The notes under the pieces are model-generated. The model was not told the origin of the DNA. It did no database searches and worked only from the letters and a program-made list of their open reading frames with translations. From Acidobacteriota bacterium (GTDB lineage: Bacteria; Acidobacteriota; Terriglobia; Terriglobales; Acidobacteriaceae), in contig JAJYVF010000029.1 of NCBI GenBank assembly GCA_021792135.1, forward strand, positions 1 through 64,000: a stretch of 64,000 nucleotides of DNA, written 5' to 3'. The position numbers and the translations under genes are program-made. This document shows positions 8,959-17,777 of the stretch, piece by piece (position 1 is the first letter of the stretch; the number at the start of each line of letters is the position of its first letter).

Positions 8959-10020
8959 ATGAAGTACGTGTACCCGCTGTGCGTAATGCTTGCCTGTTGC
9001 GGTGCCGGATTCTGTCAAAGGGTTGCGGTAGTCCCCAAAGCTCCACCCGAGCCCACGACTGCGACGGGTTCGAGCACACTCGACGTGATGGTTACCGACA
9101 AGGCCGGCCATCCCATTCCCGGCCTTCAGCAGCAGGATTTTACCCTCCTCGATGATCGCCACCCGACCGCGATCGAGAATTTCAAGGCCTATCAGGACAC
9201 GAATCCAGAGGAAGACTCGACCAGCATCCTCATTCTTATCGATGACGTGAACAACGATTTCAATATTGTCAGCAATGAGCGGGGGCAGATCGATTCTTAT
9301 CTGCGACGCAATCATGGGCAGCTACCGGCGCCGGTCTCGATCGCCTATCTCACGGAGCGGGGATTCGACCTGGTCGTGCCGCCGTCGACCGACGGAAATC
9401 TCGTCGCATCCGTGCTCGATCAGCGCCAGGGGGAACTGCGCGATATCGACAGGTCCGCGGGATTCTACGGCTTTTCAGAGATGATGCAGATGTCGATCGA
9501 CGCGTTCACCAAGATGCTTCGCTACGAGTCGAGAGTTCCAGGCCGGAAGCTGGTGATCTGGATCAGTAAAGGGTGGCGGCTGTTCGACAGTCCCAATGTG
9601 GTGTTCACTGACCAGCAGGAGCGGGCTTTCTTCAATCTGGTCGTCGAACTGTCAACAGGTCTGCGCCAGGCGCGGGTTGTGCTGTACGCCGTGGACCCTT
9701 ACGGTCTGGAGGATGCGGGTGGCTTCCGCACCTTTCTCTGGCAGGATTTTCTGAAGCCGGTCCGATCTCCGGAGCAGGCGCAGCCGGGCTCCTTCGCCCT
9801 GCAGGTCTTTGCCGTGCACAGCGGAGGCAAGGTCCTGACCAGCAGCAATGACATCGCCGGCGAAATTGCGCAATGCGCTCAGGATGCCAGCGCCTGGTAC
9901 CGATTCGCCTTCAGCCCGGCACGCTCGGAAAAACCCGACACGTGGCATGATCTGCAGGTGAAGGTGGACAAGCCCAAAATGATCGTCCGAACGAGCAACG
10001 GCTACTACGCCCAGCCCTGA
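8959..10020 (+). CDS. Secreted VWFA-domain protein, acidobacterial type
   Basis: The 353-residue protein has a signal peptide (MKYVYPLCVMLACCGAGFC) and a short Pro/Thr linker. It then has the pattern of VWFA-related proteins abundant in acidobacteria: an N-terminal beta-sandwich segment (LDVMVTDKAGHPIPGLQQ, DFTLLDD) followed by a Rossmann-like VWFA core with a MIDAS-like strand, SILILIDDVN, and later GRKLVIWISKGW and RQARVVLYAVDPYG. The core ends with an ASAWYRFAFSP segment and a YYAQP tail. GGAAG precedes the ATG. VWFA domains bind proteins in a metal-dependent way; the ligand is unknown. The upstream 970-residue secreted protein is a natural candidate partner. Confidence 0.8.
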   Translation: MKYVYPLCVMLACCGAGFCQRVAVVPKAPPEPTTATGSSTLDVMVTDKAGHPIPGLQQQDFTLLDDRHPTAIENFKAYQDTNPEEDSTSILILIDDVNNDFNIVSNERGQIDSYLRRNHGQLPAPVSIAYLTERGFDLVVPPSTDGNLVASVLDQRQGELRDIDRSAGFYGFSEMMQMSIDAFTKMLRYESRVPGRKLVIWISKGWRLFDSPNVVFTDQQERAFFNLVVELSTGLRQARVVLYAVDPYGLEDAGGFRTFLWQDFLKPVRSPEQAQPGSFALQVFAVHSGGKVLTSSNDIAGEIAQCAQDASAWYRFAFSPARSEKPDTWHDLQVKVDKPKMIVRTSNGYYAQP

Positions 10021-10215
10021 GGGATGACCGGCAGTCCGTGATTGAAGGCCGCCGCAGCTCGACAGCCGAGCGCGTCGCCATGCGGCGCGATGCCCATCGG
10101 CCTGACGATCGTCCGCCGATCTTCGAGAACCAGCGGGCCTGGGCGGTCCTCAGTAACCGAGCAGATGCAGCTGCATGACCGTTCGGGCCACCTACTCTGC
10201 GCAGGAGCCTGAGCG

Positions 10216-11148
10216 CTACATATTCGTGTGGCCGGCCCGCATTTCCTCGTTGAAGCTCGGCCGGGTCGCGGCCAGGGCTGCATTCAGCTTCGCCCGGTAT
10301 TGTTCGGCGTGCCCCAGCAGCATGGGTGTTGCCGAGGCATATTCGCCGTCGAGCGCCAGTACCCCCTGGCGAGCCAGGTCGGCAGCCATCCGGCCCAGTT
10401 CCGCGGAGGTTGTGTTCAGGTACTGCGCATCGCGCGGATCGGCAATCCAGACGGGACGGTTGCCGCCCAGCACACCGGAGAGCCAGTAGGTCTTCAGCGC
10501 GAGGAAATCCATGCGGCTGCGGCCGTCGGTATCGGTAAAGAAGAATTTTTTCTGCCAGCGGCTGTAGTAGCGGGTCGTCACCGGGACAGGCTGGCGGTTG
10601 CCGCTCTTCAGCAGTTCAAGCTGGCCGCGGTCCAGCGTCTTGCGCACGGCATTGTAAATGAACGTCTCGGCATAGGGCTGTTCGGGCGCCGGCACAATCT
10701 CGGCGAAGGTTACGGTCATGCTGGCGGAAACGAGGGCGTGGAGCGGCGATCCGGTTCCGTCTTCCAGATGGACAGTGCCATGCACGATGAAGGTGTCAGC
10801 GCCCGAGGTGGAGCGGTGGAACGGCCAGCCAAAGTGGCTGAAGCTGACGGGCAGTCCGGCCAGGGTGACGTATGCGTCGGGCCGAGGATTGCGCAGCCGG
10901 CTGGCAGCCTCCCGGAGATGGCCGGCCATCTCCGGAAGCAGCTCAGGTTTATGAAAATCGAAGGCTTCGCTCAGTTCCAGCAGCAGCGTCTGCTCGGGTG
11001 ATGCATCGGGACCCCTGCCGAGGCGGAAGCGGGTCGTGGGGTGGCCGTTGAAATCGGTTCCCGCGTCGATGGAAAGAACGCTCAGACCGGCCTCATGGGC
11101 CGCCTTCTGAAGACTGGCAGTCAGAGTGGATTCGAGGTGGGCAGTCAT
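10216..11148 (-). CDS. Hypothetical protein, 310 residues
   Basis: I do not recognise the family. There is no signal peptide or membrane helix, so the product is probably cytoplasmic. It contains a beta-rich middle (VTLAGLPVSFSHFGWPF and TFIVHGTVHLED) and a basic aromatic stretch, TRYYSRWQKKFFFTDTDGR, followed by a helical C-terminus. The C-terminal 60 residues carry many Ala and Arg residues in a likely helical hairpin. The gene is divergent from the three-gene operon that starts at 11389 and lacks a strong ribosome binding site at the ATG used here. Confidence 0.5.
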   Translation of the reverse strand: MTAHLESTLTASLQKAAHEAGLSVLSIDAGTDFNGHPTTRFRLGRGPDASPEQTLLLELSEAFDFHKPELLPEMAGHLREAASRLRNPRPDAYVTLAGLPVSFSHFGWPFHRSTSGADTFIVHGTVHLEDGTGSPLHALVSASMTVTFAEIVPAPEQPYAETFIYNAVRKTLDRGQLELLKSGNRQPVPVTTRYYSRWQKKFFFTDTDGRSRMDFLALKTYWLSGVLGGNRPVWIADPRDAQYLNTTSAELGRMAADLARQGVLALDGEYASATPMLLGHAEQYRAKLNAALAATRPSFNEEMRAGHTNM

Positions 11149-11388
11149 CCTGGAGGTTTCTCGTCTCAGGCCTGATTGTAGCGGCAGGAACGGGGATCGG
11201 AAAATGGGGAAGAAGGAGCTATCCTGCGTCTAAGCGATCCGCCCGCGATTCCCTGCGCACGATGTTTACCAGATGTGTATTCTGTCGAGAGACTTTGCGA
11301 CGGATAATGAGAGGAAATTCATCAGACTGCAATTTTTCCGCCCCCAGATCGTCCAGGTGAGTTTGAAGTGAGAAGAGAGGAATTTTCT

Positions 11389-11643
11389 GTGCAAATCCTG
11401 CGACGCGTTGTTTTCGCAGCGCTGGCATCGACGGAATTGCTGGTTTTGCTCGCAGCCTTCACAAAACCCGCATACGGCTATGTGGATCCGGGCTCGGGAC
11501 TGCTGGCCTTCCAGGTGGGAGGGTCGATGCTGGCCGGGGGTCTGTTCATTCTGAGGTCGAAAATTCGGCGGTTGTTCCGGAGGCTTTTCGGCAGAGAGGA
11601 TCTGGCGCCGGAAACGAAGGCTCCCCCCGAAACGGGTGATTGA
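11389..11643 (+). CDS. Small membrane protein with YVDPGSG motif
   Basis: I chose the GTG at 11389 because AGAGG lies eight bases upstream; an in-frame GTG at 11368 lacks a good site. The 84-residue product has a signal-like helix (about 5-25), the segment YGYVDPGSGLLAFQ, a second hydrophobic stretch (GGSMLAGGLFIL) and a basic C-terminus (SKIRRLFRRLFGR). Proteins with the YVDPGSG motif recur next to membrane hydrolases of the alkaline phosphatase fold, and one such gene lies two genes downstream. Its stop overlaps the next start (TGATG), so the two are coupled. No function is known. Confidence 0.65.
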   Translation: MQILRRVVFAALASTELLVLLAAFTKPAYGYVDPGSGLLAFQVGGSMLAGGLFILRSKIRRLFRRLFGREDLAPETKAPPETGD

Positions 11644-13022
11644 TGGCAACAGTCGAGCTTCCGCTCGAGACATTTCGCGATCCAGCCGGCTCCCTCCGGA
11701 TGGAAGGGGACCGCGTGCTGCGCCGGGTGCGCCCGGAACGCTCCGCATCTGCTCTGCGTTTTCTCCGGTCCAGGCAGGCCAGGGAATGGGTGGAGCAGGG
11801 CTGTCTGATCGGGACGGAGTTCATCGAGGAAGCAAACGGGGAACTCACGCTGGAGCACCCGCGCGTCTTCTTCCCGGCCTATCCGTGGGAGTGGACGCCT
11901 TCGGCATGGATCGAGGCTGCGGAACTGACCCTGGATCTGTGCGAAGCGCTGTTCAACGAGGGGCTGATCCTCAAGGATGCGACTCCCCTCAACGTGCTCT
12001 TCCAGGGCGTGCGTCCGGTCTTTGTGGATGTGCTCTCGATCGATGAGCGGGATGCGAGCAGCCCGGTGTGGCTGGCATACGGACAGTTTGTGCGCACCTT
12101 TCTGCTGCCGCTGCTCGCCTGCAAACACCTTGGCTGGCCTCTGGCGGCCTCCATGCAGAAGCGCGATGGCTACGAGCCGGCCGATCTGGCCCCGTACCTG
12201 GGCCGCTGGCAGCGGTGGCGCGAGCCGTTTCGCTCGCTGATTACGCTGCCGCTTCTGCTGGAGAAGAGCGGTGGCGAGTCCACCCAGAGTGTCGCGAAGA
12301 TCCGTCAGAAGCCTGAGGCCGCGGTCACGGTGCTGCGCCGGAATCTGGCTGCATTGCGCCGTCACCTGCGGCAGCTTGTTCCCGGCCGGCCGACGTCCCG
12401 CTGGAGCGCCTATGCGCACTCGGCAGACCATTACAGCAGCGAAGACGCCAAGCGCAAACAACAATTCGTTGAGAATGCGCTGCGGGCTGCGCGGCCGCGG
12501 CATGTTCTGGATCTTGGGGCGAATTCGGGGGTCTATTCGCGGATTGCGGCCCGTACCGGTGCTGAAGTTGTGGCCTGGGACACGGACATCGGCGCAACCG
12601 AGGAAAACTGGCGAGAGGCGCAGGAGCGCGATCTTCCCATTCTGCCGCTCATTGCGAATCCGGCGCGTCCCACCCCCCCGGCGGGGTGGCGAAACCGCGA
12701 AAGCCTGGCGCTGCTCGACCGGGCACGCCGCCGCTTCGACTGCGTGCTGATGCTGGGCTTCATCCACCACCTGCTGCTTTCGGAGCAAATCCCGCTGGAT
12801 GAGATTGCCGGGCTGATGCGCGAGCTGACCAGCCGGTGGGCCATTGTTGAGTGGGTGCCAGCCAGCGATCCCCGCTTCATCGACCTGATGCGCGGGCGCG
12901 AGAATCTGTACGGCTGTCTCGATGAGAGGGCCTTCGCCGAGGCTTTCGGCGGGTACTTCACCGTGCTCACGCGCGAAGTACTGCCCAACCGCCGCGTGCT
13001 GTTCCTGCTGCGGGCCAGGTAA
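11643..13022 (+). CDS. Two-part SAM-dependent methyltransferase with kinase-like N-terminal region
   Basis: The ATG at 11643 overlaps the previous stop (TGATG). The 459-residue product has a class I methyltransferase domain in its C-terminal half: motif I HVLDLGANSGVYSR (about 283-296), the acidic strand end AWDTD and a FDCVLMLGFIHHL motif IV region. The first 200 residues resemble the C-lobe of small-molecule kinases: ILKDATPLNVLFQG followed by PVFVDVLSID matches the HxD...N / hxxD pattern, with the usual catalytic His/Asp replaced by KD. This part may bind a substrate rather than phosphorylate it. The downstream gene encodes a membrane hydrolase, so the substrate may be a surface glycan or lipid. 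That link is inference. Confidence 0.7.
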   Translation: MATVELPLETFRDPAGSLRMEGDRVLRRVRPERSASALRFLRSRQAREWVEQGCLIGTEFIEEANGELTLEHPRVFFPAYPWEWTPSAWIEAAELTLDLCEALFNEGLILKDATPLNVLFQGVRPVFVDVLSIDERDASSPVWLAYGQFVRTFLLPLLACKHLGWPLAASMQKRDGYEPADLAPYLGRWQRWREPFRSLITLPLLLEKSGGESTQSVAKIRQKPEAAVTVLRRNLAALRRHLRQLVPGRPTSRWSAYAHSADHYSSEDAKRKQQFVENALRAARPRHVLDLGANSGVYSRIAARTGAEVVAWDTDIGATEENWREAQERDLPILPLIANPARPTPPAGWRNRESLALLDRARRRFDCVLMLGFIHHLLLSEQIPLDEIAGLMRELTSRWAIVEWVPASDPRFIDLMRGRENLYGCLDERAFAEAFGGYFTVLTREVLPNRRVLFLLRAR

Positions 13023-13026
13023 GCGG

Positions 13027-14622
13027 GTGCAGGGCCTCCGGACCAGCTCGGCCTCCGGGCGCATTGGATGGCTTCGCAGATGGGTGGAAGGCTCCGGAGT
13101 TGCCATCCTGCTTGCCCCCGGCCTCATCTGGACCCAGCTTTCACGCACGCACGTCGATGTGTATCACCGGCTGCTACCGCTCACGACGGTGGTTCGCGCC
13201 CTGGCCGTCGACCTGGTTCTGCTGTCGCTCGTCGCCATGCTGGTGATTCGGGGGCTGGAGGCACTCAGTTCCCGAATGGAGGCTGAGGGCGGACGCAGAA
13301 ACCTCTTCCTGCTGCTTTGGGCGATCTGGTTCTCTCTGCTGGCGGCGCGCGCCGTTGCCGGACTCATTGTGGCGCAGGTGTTGTGGTGGCGGCAGATCTC
13401 GACCGGCCGGACATTTCTGCTGGCGCTGATTGTGCTGCTCGTTTTCTGGCTGATTTCCCGGCGCTGGTATCTGGGGATCGTGAAGGCATTGCGGGTCGGC
13501 TGTCTGCTGCTCGGTTTCTGCATTTTCTGGATGGTTCCGGTGTTGGTTGCCACCAGCCTGGCGCACCAGCCCTGGGATCTGACCCGGTTTCGAAAGCCTC
13601 TGCCCGCGCAAACCGCTCCGCATGCGCGGATCGTATGGTTGTTGTTCGACGAGATGTCCTACGACCAGGTGTTCGTTCATCGCTGGCCGGGGCTGGAACT
13701 GCCGAATCTGGACAGGTTCCGCACCCAGAGCGTCACGTTTTCGGATGTGCAGCCTGACGGCTTCTTCACGGAGGATGTGATTCCGTCGCTGCTGCTGGGC
13801 AAGCCGATCGAAGATGTGCTCGGAACCCCGTCCGGCTGGATGGTCTACCGGACCAGTGCCAGGGCTCCCTGGCAGCGTTTTGACGGGAACGAGACGCTCT
13901 TCGCCGCTGCGGAGCGACAGGGATGGACCACGGGCGCGATCGGCGGCTATAACCCCTACTGCCGCATCCTCCGCGACCAGCTGGACTTCTGCTGGATGAA
14001 TCTGCCGCTGCTGCCCGACCATTTTTCCCGCAGCGAGAGCACATTCGGGAATGTGGTCGCGCCGCTGGTGGCCAACTGGGACAGGCTCTCGGGCCGTCCG
14101 CACGGGGCACCCCCGCCCAATTCCGCCTCGCTGGATACGCTGGGCGCGGTGCGCGCCGGCAGCGCGCTGATTGCCGATACCCAGATCGACTTCTGCTTCG
14201 TGCACCTGCCGCTGCCCCACCCTCCAGGTCAGTACAACCGCCGGACGGGCCGAATCGGGCAGGGGGGCGGCAGCTACATCGACAACCTGGCGCTCTCCGA
14301 CCGTGTTCTCGGCCGCATGCTGGACGAGATCGCCAGGAGCGGCGCGGCGGATCGAACCACGGTCATTGTTTCCTCCGACCACAGCTGGCGGGTCTGGATC
14401 TGGCGGCACGCTTTCGGGTGGACGCAGGAAGACGAACTGGCCTCCGGTCACGGGCGATTTAATCCGAACCCGACGCTGATGGTGCGATTCCCCGGGGAGA
14501 CGGCGGCAGGCGAGGTGACGCGCCCCATGCCCCTGCTGTCGCTGCACGAGCTGATCGAAGAGCTGATGGCCGGCAGGATCGGGAACGCGCAGCGGCTCGA
14601 AGCGTGGGCAGTACAGCAATAG
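13027..14622 (+). CDS. Membrane-anchored sulfatase / alkaline phosphatase-superfamily protein
   Basis: The start is taken as the GTG at 13027, four bases after the methyltransferase stop, with AGG before it. The 531-residue product has four to five membrane helices in its first 190 residues, then an extracytoplasmic domain of the alkaline phosphatase fold. That domain opens with ARIVWLLFDEMSYDQ, where the Asp would be a metal ligand, continues with LPNLDRFRTQSVTFSDV, and has the second metal site in TVIVSSDHSW. The usual sulfatase C/S-x-P-x-R site is replaced by a Thr-containing segment (GFFTEDVIPSLLLG), so the nucleophile is more likely Thr, as in phosphoglycerol transferases or phosphoethanolamine transferases. 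It ends the three-gene coupled operon. Likely work is on an envelope polymer. Confidence 0.75.
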   Translation: MQGLRTSSASGRIGWLRRWVEGSGVAILLAPGLIWTQLSRTHVDVYHRLLPLTTVVRALAVDLVLLSLVAMLVIRGLEALSSRMEAEGGRRNLFLLLWAIWFSLLAARAVAGLIVAQVLWWRQISTGRTFLLALIVLLVFWLISRRWYLGIVKALRVGCLLLGFCIFWMVPVLVATSLAHQPWDLTRFRKPLPAQTAPHARIVWLLFDEMSYDQVFVHRWPGLELPNLDRFRTQSVTFSDVQPDGFFTEDVIPSLLLGKPIEDVLGTPSGWMVYRTSARAPWQRFDGNETLFAAAERQGWTTGAIGGYNPYCRILRDQLDFCWMNLPLLPDHFSRSESTFGNVVAPLVANWDRLSGRPHGAPPPNSASLDTLGAVRAGSALIADTQIDFCFVHLPLPHPPGQYNRRTGRIGQGGGSYIDNLALSDRVLGRMLDEIARSGAADRTTVIVSSDHSWRVWIWRHAFGWTQEDELASGHGRFNPNPTLMVRFPGETAAGEVTRPMPLLSLHELIEELMAGRIGNAQRLEAWAVQQ

Positions 14623-14720
14623 CCGAGGCCGCTTCGGTCATTCATTGGTAACGGGGAAATTCTGCGGCAGCCTGGTTCGCGACGGGAAGTCGATCTCTCC
14701 GGCGTTTAAACTTCTAAGCG

Positions 14721-16340
14721 ATGACAACGATCAGCCGGCGCAGGTTCCTGTCCACTGCGGCTCTGTCGATCGCCGCAAGCCGCCTCAGCGCGCAGCGCGG
14801 GGCACGACCCCGGGTTTCCCTCAGGATTCCCAGCGAAGCTACAGGACCTCACATGCCCGCCGATTTTGTCGGCCTGTCGTATGAGGTAGAGCAGTTTACG
14901 GATCCAACGTTTTTTTCTGCAGGCAATACGGGTCTGATCCGCCAGTTCAGGGCGCTGGCGCCTAAGGGCGTGCTGCGCCTTGGTGGCAACACCAGCGAAT
15001 TTGAATGGTGGAAGGCAACACCCGGCTCACCGGAGCCGAAGCACCCGCAGACGCGAGTGGTCGAAGGCGAACCGAAGCCGCAGTACTATGCGGTGACACC
15101 CGAGGCGGTGCGCAACCTTGCGGCCTTTCTGAAAGCGACCGGCTGGAGCTGCGTGTATGGCATCGGGATGGGAACCAATGCGCCGGAGCGGGCGGCGGAA
15201 GAAGCTGCGTTCGTGGCCGGGACGCTTGGATCGAGCCTGCAATATTTCCAGATTGGCAATGAGGCGGATCTTTTTGGGCGGCACCTGCGCGACCCGAAGA
15301 CGTGGTCCGCGAAGACCTACCTGCAGGAGTGGCTGACGCTGGCGCGTGCGGTGACTGCTCGCGTTCCCGGAGCGAAGTTCGGGATGCCGGATGTGGCTTC
15401 GCATGTCGAGTGGCTGACCGACATTGCCGAGGTGTGGTCTTCGATCCAGAACCCTCCTGACGTGACGACGCTGACTCATCACTACTACTTCGGTGGTCCG
15501 GCCACCAACCCTGAGGTCAACATTCCCAACCTGCTGAAGCCGGCCACCATGGCGAAGGTGCAGGAGACGGCGGATGTTGCGACCGCAGCAGCCCGGAAGA
15601 TGGGCGTCCGGGTTCGCATGACGGAAGGCAACACCTGTTATCGCGGCGGTAAACCGGGGCTCTCGGATGTATTCGCGGCGGCACTGTGGGCGGCGGACTA
15701 TTCTCTGCTGCTGGCCAGCAACAACTACACGGGAGTGAACCTGCACGGCGGCACCGGCAAAACCGTCGCCACCGGCGTCGGCGGTTTTCTTCCCGGAGAC
15801 GTGCTGCTGAAGGAACAGGGCGCGACACCGGAGCAGATCGCCTCTCACCCTCACCCGTTTTACACGCCGATTGCGAGCTTCGGTTCAGAGTACGTGATGG
15901 AGCCGGTTGGGTACGGTCTGAAATTTGCCGGCCGGTTCAGCGGAGCCCATCTGATACCCGGTGATTACTCATCGCAGCTGCAGGAAGCGGGAGTCGATGC
16001 GACGGGCTATGCCGCTCTTCTGCCTGACGGGCATACGGCAGTCATCATTCTGAACAAAGATGCGCAGCAGGACGTGGACCTAACTTTGAACTTTGCCGGC
16101 AAAGGAAATAGCGCAGTCGAAATCGAGACGCTGCGCGCTCCGGCTCTCGACAGTCGAGAAGCCCACATCACGCACGGTCCCACGCGAGGCCGCCATGCTC
16201 GAAACCAGCAAGGCCTGGACGCGACATTTCAGTTCCCGCATTCCGACTGGCCGGCGGTGATTCTCCCCGGCGGCCTCCAGAACGGGAAATTGAGCTTCAC
16301 CATTCCGCGAGCCAGCGGAGTTTGCCTGACTGTCCGCTAA
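14721..16340 (+). CDS. Glycoside hydrolase family 79-like protein, Tat-exported
   Basis: The 539-residue protein matches the GH79 beta-glucuronidase/heparanase group, of which a structurally known member comes from Acidobacterium capsulatum. A Tat-type signal is present (SRRRFLSTAALSIAAS). The (beta/alpha)8 domain carries the likely acid/base Glu181 in QIGNEAD and nucleophile Glu302 in RMTEGNTC, 121 residues apart, a fitting distance. LRLGGNTSEFEWW is the first barrel strand. A C-terminal beta-sandwich (about 440-539) follows. It would release glucuronic acid or related residues from glycans in the periplasm or outside. It is convergent with the catabolic locus at 16350. The ATG lacks a strong ribosome site; TTTAAACT at 14705-14712 could be a -10 box with a very short leader. 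Confidence 0.8.
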   Translation: MTTISRRRFLSTAALSIAASRLSAQRGARPRVSLRIPSEATGPHMPADFVGLSYEVEQFTDPTFFSAGNTGLIRQFRALAPKGVLRLGGNTSEFEWWKATPGSPEPKHPQTRVVEGEPKPQYYAVTPEAVRNLAAFLKATGWSCVYGIGMGTNAPERAAEEAAFVAGTLGSSLQYFQIGNEADLFGRHLRDPKTWSAKTYLQEWLTLARAVTARVPGAKFGMPDVASHVEWLTDIAEVWSSIQNPPDVTTLTHHYYFGGPATNPEVNIPNLLKPATMAKVQETADVATAAARKMGVRVRMTEGNTCYRGGKPGLSDVFAAALWAADYSLLLASNNYTGVNLHGGTGKTVATGVGGFLPGDVLLKEQGATPEQIASHPHPFYTPIASFGSEYVMEPVGYGLKFAGRFSGAHLIPGDYSSQLQEAGVDATGYAALLPDGHTAVIILNKDAQQDVDLTLNFAGKGNSAVEIETLRAPALDSREAHITHGPTRGRHARNQQGLDATFQFPHSDWPAVILPGGLQNGKLSFTIPRASGVCLTVR

Positions 16341-16349
16341 ATATACCGG

Positions 16350-17738
16350 TTACGCCTTCCGCGCGTTGCTGAAGATCTCGACGAGGCGATCGGCGATGAT
16401 TTTGTCCTCGCCCTCTTTGAGTTGCCACAGCGTAAAGCCGAAGGCCTGCGGATTGCGCGGACGATGATGCTCGTGGTGCTCGTCTGACGGATTGGGGTCG
16501 CGACCGCGCATGCCGCCGGCGTTGGATCCCATGGCTCCGATGGCCAGAGGCTTCGTCTCAGCCAGCTGTTTCATCACCTCCGGCCCGGTGATGTCCAGTT
16601 TGGCCGAGTCGATGTGCCAGGAGTAATAAGGGGTTACGTTGCCAAGGGCCTGTGGATTGAACTGACGCGGGAGCGCCGTGACGCCGAAGCGCGCGACCGC
16701 TTTGGAAATAACCGCGGCGCGATCGTCATACCGCTGGATGGATTGGTCGAAGTCCTCGTTGACGAAAAGCTCGAGCGCCTTCAGCAGTCCGAAGATCGTT
16801 TCCTTGCCGACCTTGCAGGGGCGGCCGATGCGGTCTTCCTGGGGGCTCATGTTCAGCAGGGCATAGTGGATGAGCTCTTCCTTGCCAATCAGGACGCCGG
16901 AGGCCTGGGGCCCGCGAATATCCTTGCCGCCGCTGAAGGCGACAAAATCGAAGCCGAGGGCGGGGTATTCCCAGAGCCGCTCCCTGGGAGGGACATCGGC
17001 GGCCGCATCGTTGAAGGTATACAGGCCGTGCGCCTTCGCGATTGCGACAGTTTCGGGCCCGCTGACCTGACCGCCGTCGGACAGGATATTGGTGAAATGG
17101 ATGGCCAGGGTTTTCGGATTGATCGCAGCGATCATCTCTTCGCGCGTCTCGACCTCGACAAGCTTCGCCCCGGTCTGGCGGATCTGGTGATCGAAGGGAT
17201 AGCGGTGGCTCTTCTGGATGATGACTTCGGTCCTTGGGAAATCGGTGACGTTGGGGATGGTGCGGATGCGCGGCTCGAGGTCCTCCGTCATCATGCCCGC
17301 GTAGCCCACGACCAGGGCTGCAGCGGCTCCGCCGGTGACCAGACCGGTATAGCCGGCCGGTGATTTGCAGAGCTTCGCGATGTATTTCCCGGCGGCAATC
17401 TCGAGATCGTCGATGGAGACACAGTGCTCGTTCCCCATGCGGATCAGCTCCATCACCTCGGGGCGCATGACGGAACCGCCGATGACGGTGAGGGTGCCGT
17501 TGATGTTGACCATGGGGGTGAGCCCCAGTTCAGCATAAATATCCCCGGTCGAGCCCAGGCCGCTGGTGATGGGAACGATCTTGTGGCCATCGATGGCATC
17601 TTCGGCCTCAAACATCCTGCGCTTCGAGCCGAAGAGCGAAGCCGCTTTCGCCCGCCAGGGGAAGAAAAGACTCCCGGTCCCGGCGGCGGCTCTGGTCAGG
17701 AAAGAACGGCGGCTCCACGGCAATTCGCGACCCATCAA
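16350..17738 (-). CDS. Tat-exported PLP-dependent lyase, SelA/DgaE-like (paralogue 1)
   Basis: The 462-residue protein has a Tat signal (WSRRSFLTRAAAG) and then a fold-type I PLP domain of the SelA-like group that includes D-glucosaminate-6-phosphate ammonia-lyase (DgaE). The Schiff-base lysine is Lys272 in AFSGGKDIRGPQ, and the cofactor-ring aspartate is in TFNDAAADVPP. GYTGLVTGGAAAAL is the phosphate-binding region. An insertion rich in His (HEHHRPR) near residue 430 is unlike its paralogues. Because Tat exports folded proteins, PLP is probably loaded in the cytoplasm. The RidA-like gene lies 39 bases upstream in the same operon, which suggests that the reaction passes through an enamine/imine. 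The substrate, probably an amino sugar acid, is inferred. It is not a selenocysteine synthase in this setting. Confidence 0.8.
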   Translation of the reverse strand: MMGRELPWSRRSFLTRAAAGTGSLFFPWRAKAASLFGSKRRMFEAEDAIDGHKIVPITSGLGSTGDIYAELGLTPMVNINGTLTVIGGSVMRPEVMELIRMGNEHCVSIDDLEIAAGKYIAKLCKSPAGYTGLVTGGAAAALVVGYAGMMTEDLEPRIRTIPNVTDFPRTEVIIQKSHRYPFDHQIRQTGAKLVEVETREEMIAAINPKTLAIHFTNILSDGGQVSGPETVAIAKAHGLYTFNDAAADVPPRERLWEYPALGFDFVAFSGGKDIRGPQASGVLIGKEELIHYALLNMSPQEDRIGRPCKVGKETIFGLLKALELFVNEDFDQSIQRYDDRAAVISKAVARFGVTALPRQFNPQALGNVTPYYSWHIDSAKLDITGPEVMKQLAETKPLAIGAMGSNAGGMRGRDPNPSDEHHEHHRPRNPQAFGFTLWQLKEGEDKIIADRLVEIFSNARKA

Positions 17739-17777
17739 CAGCTCCTTTTCAGCAATTTGTCTCCCTATTCCTTCACA

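Noticed and set aside
11478-14619. Long minus-strand frames antisense to the methyltransferase and membrane hydrolase
   Set aside because: Shadows of the coupled plus-strand operon, with low-quality composition.
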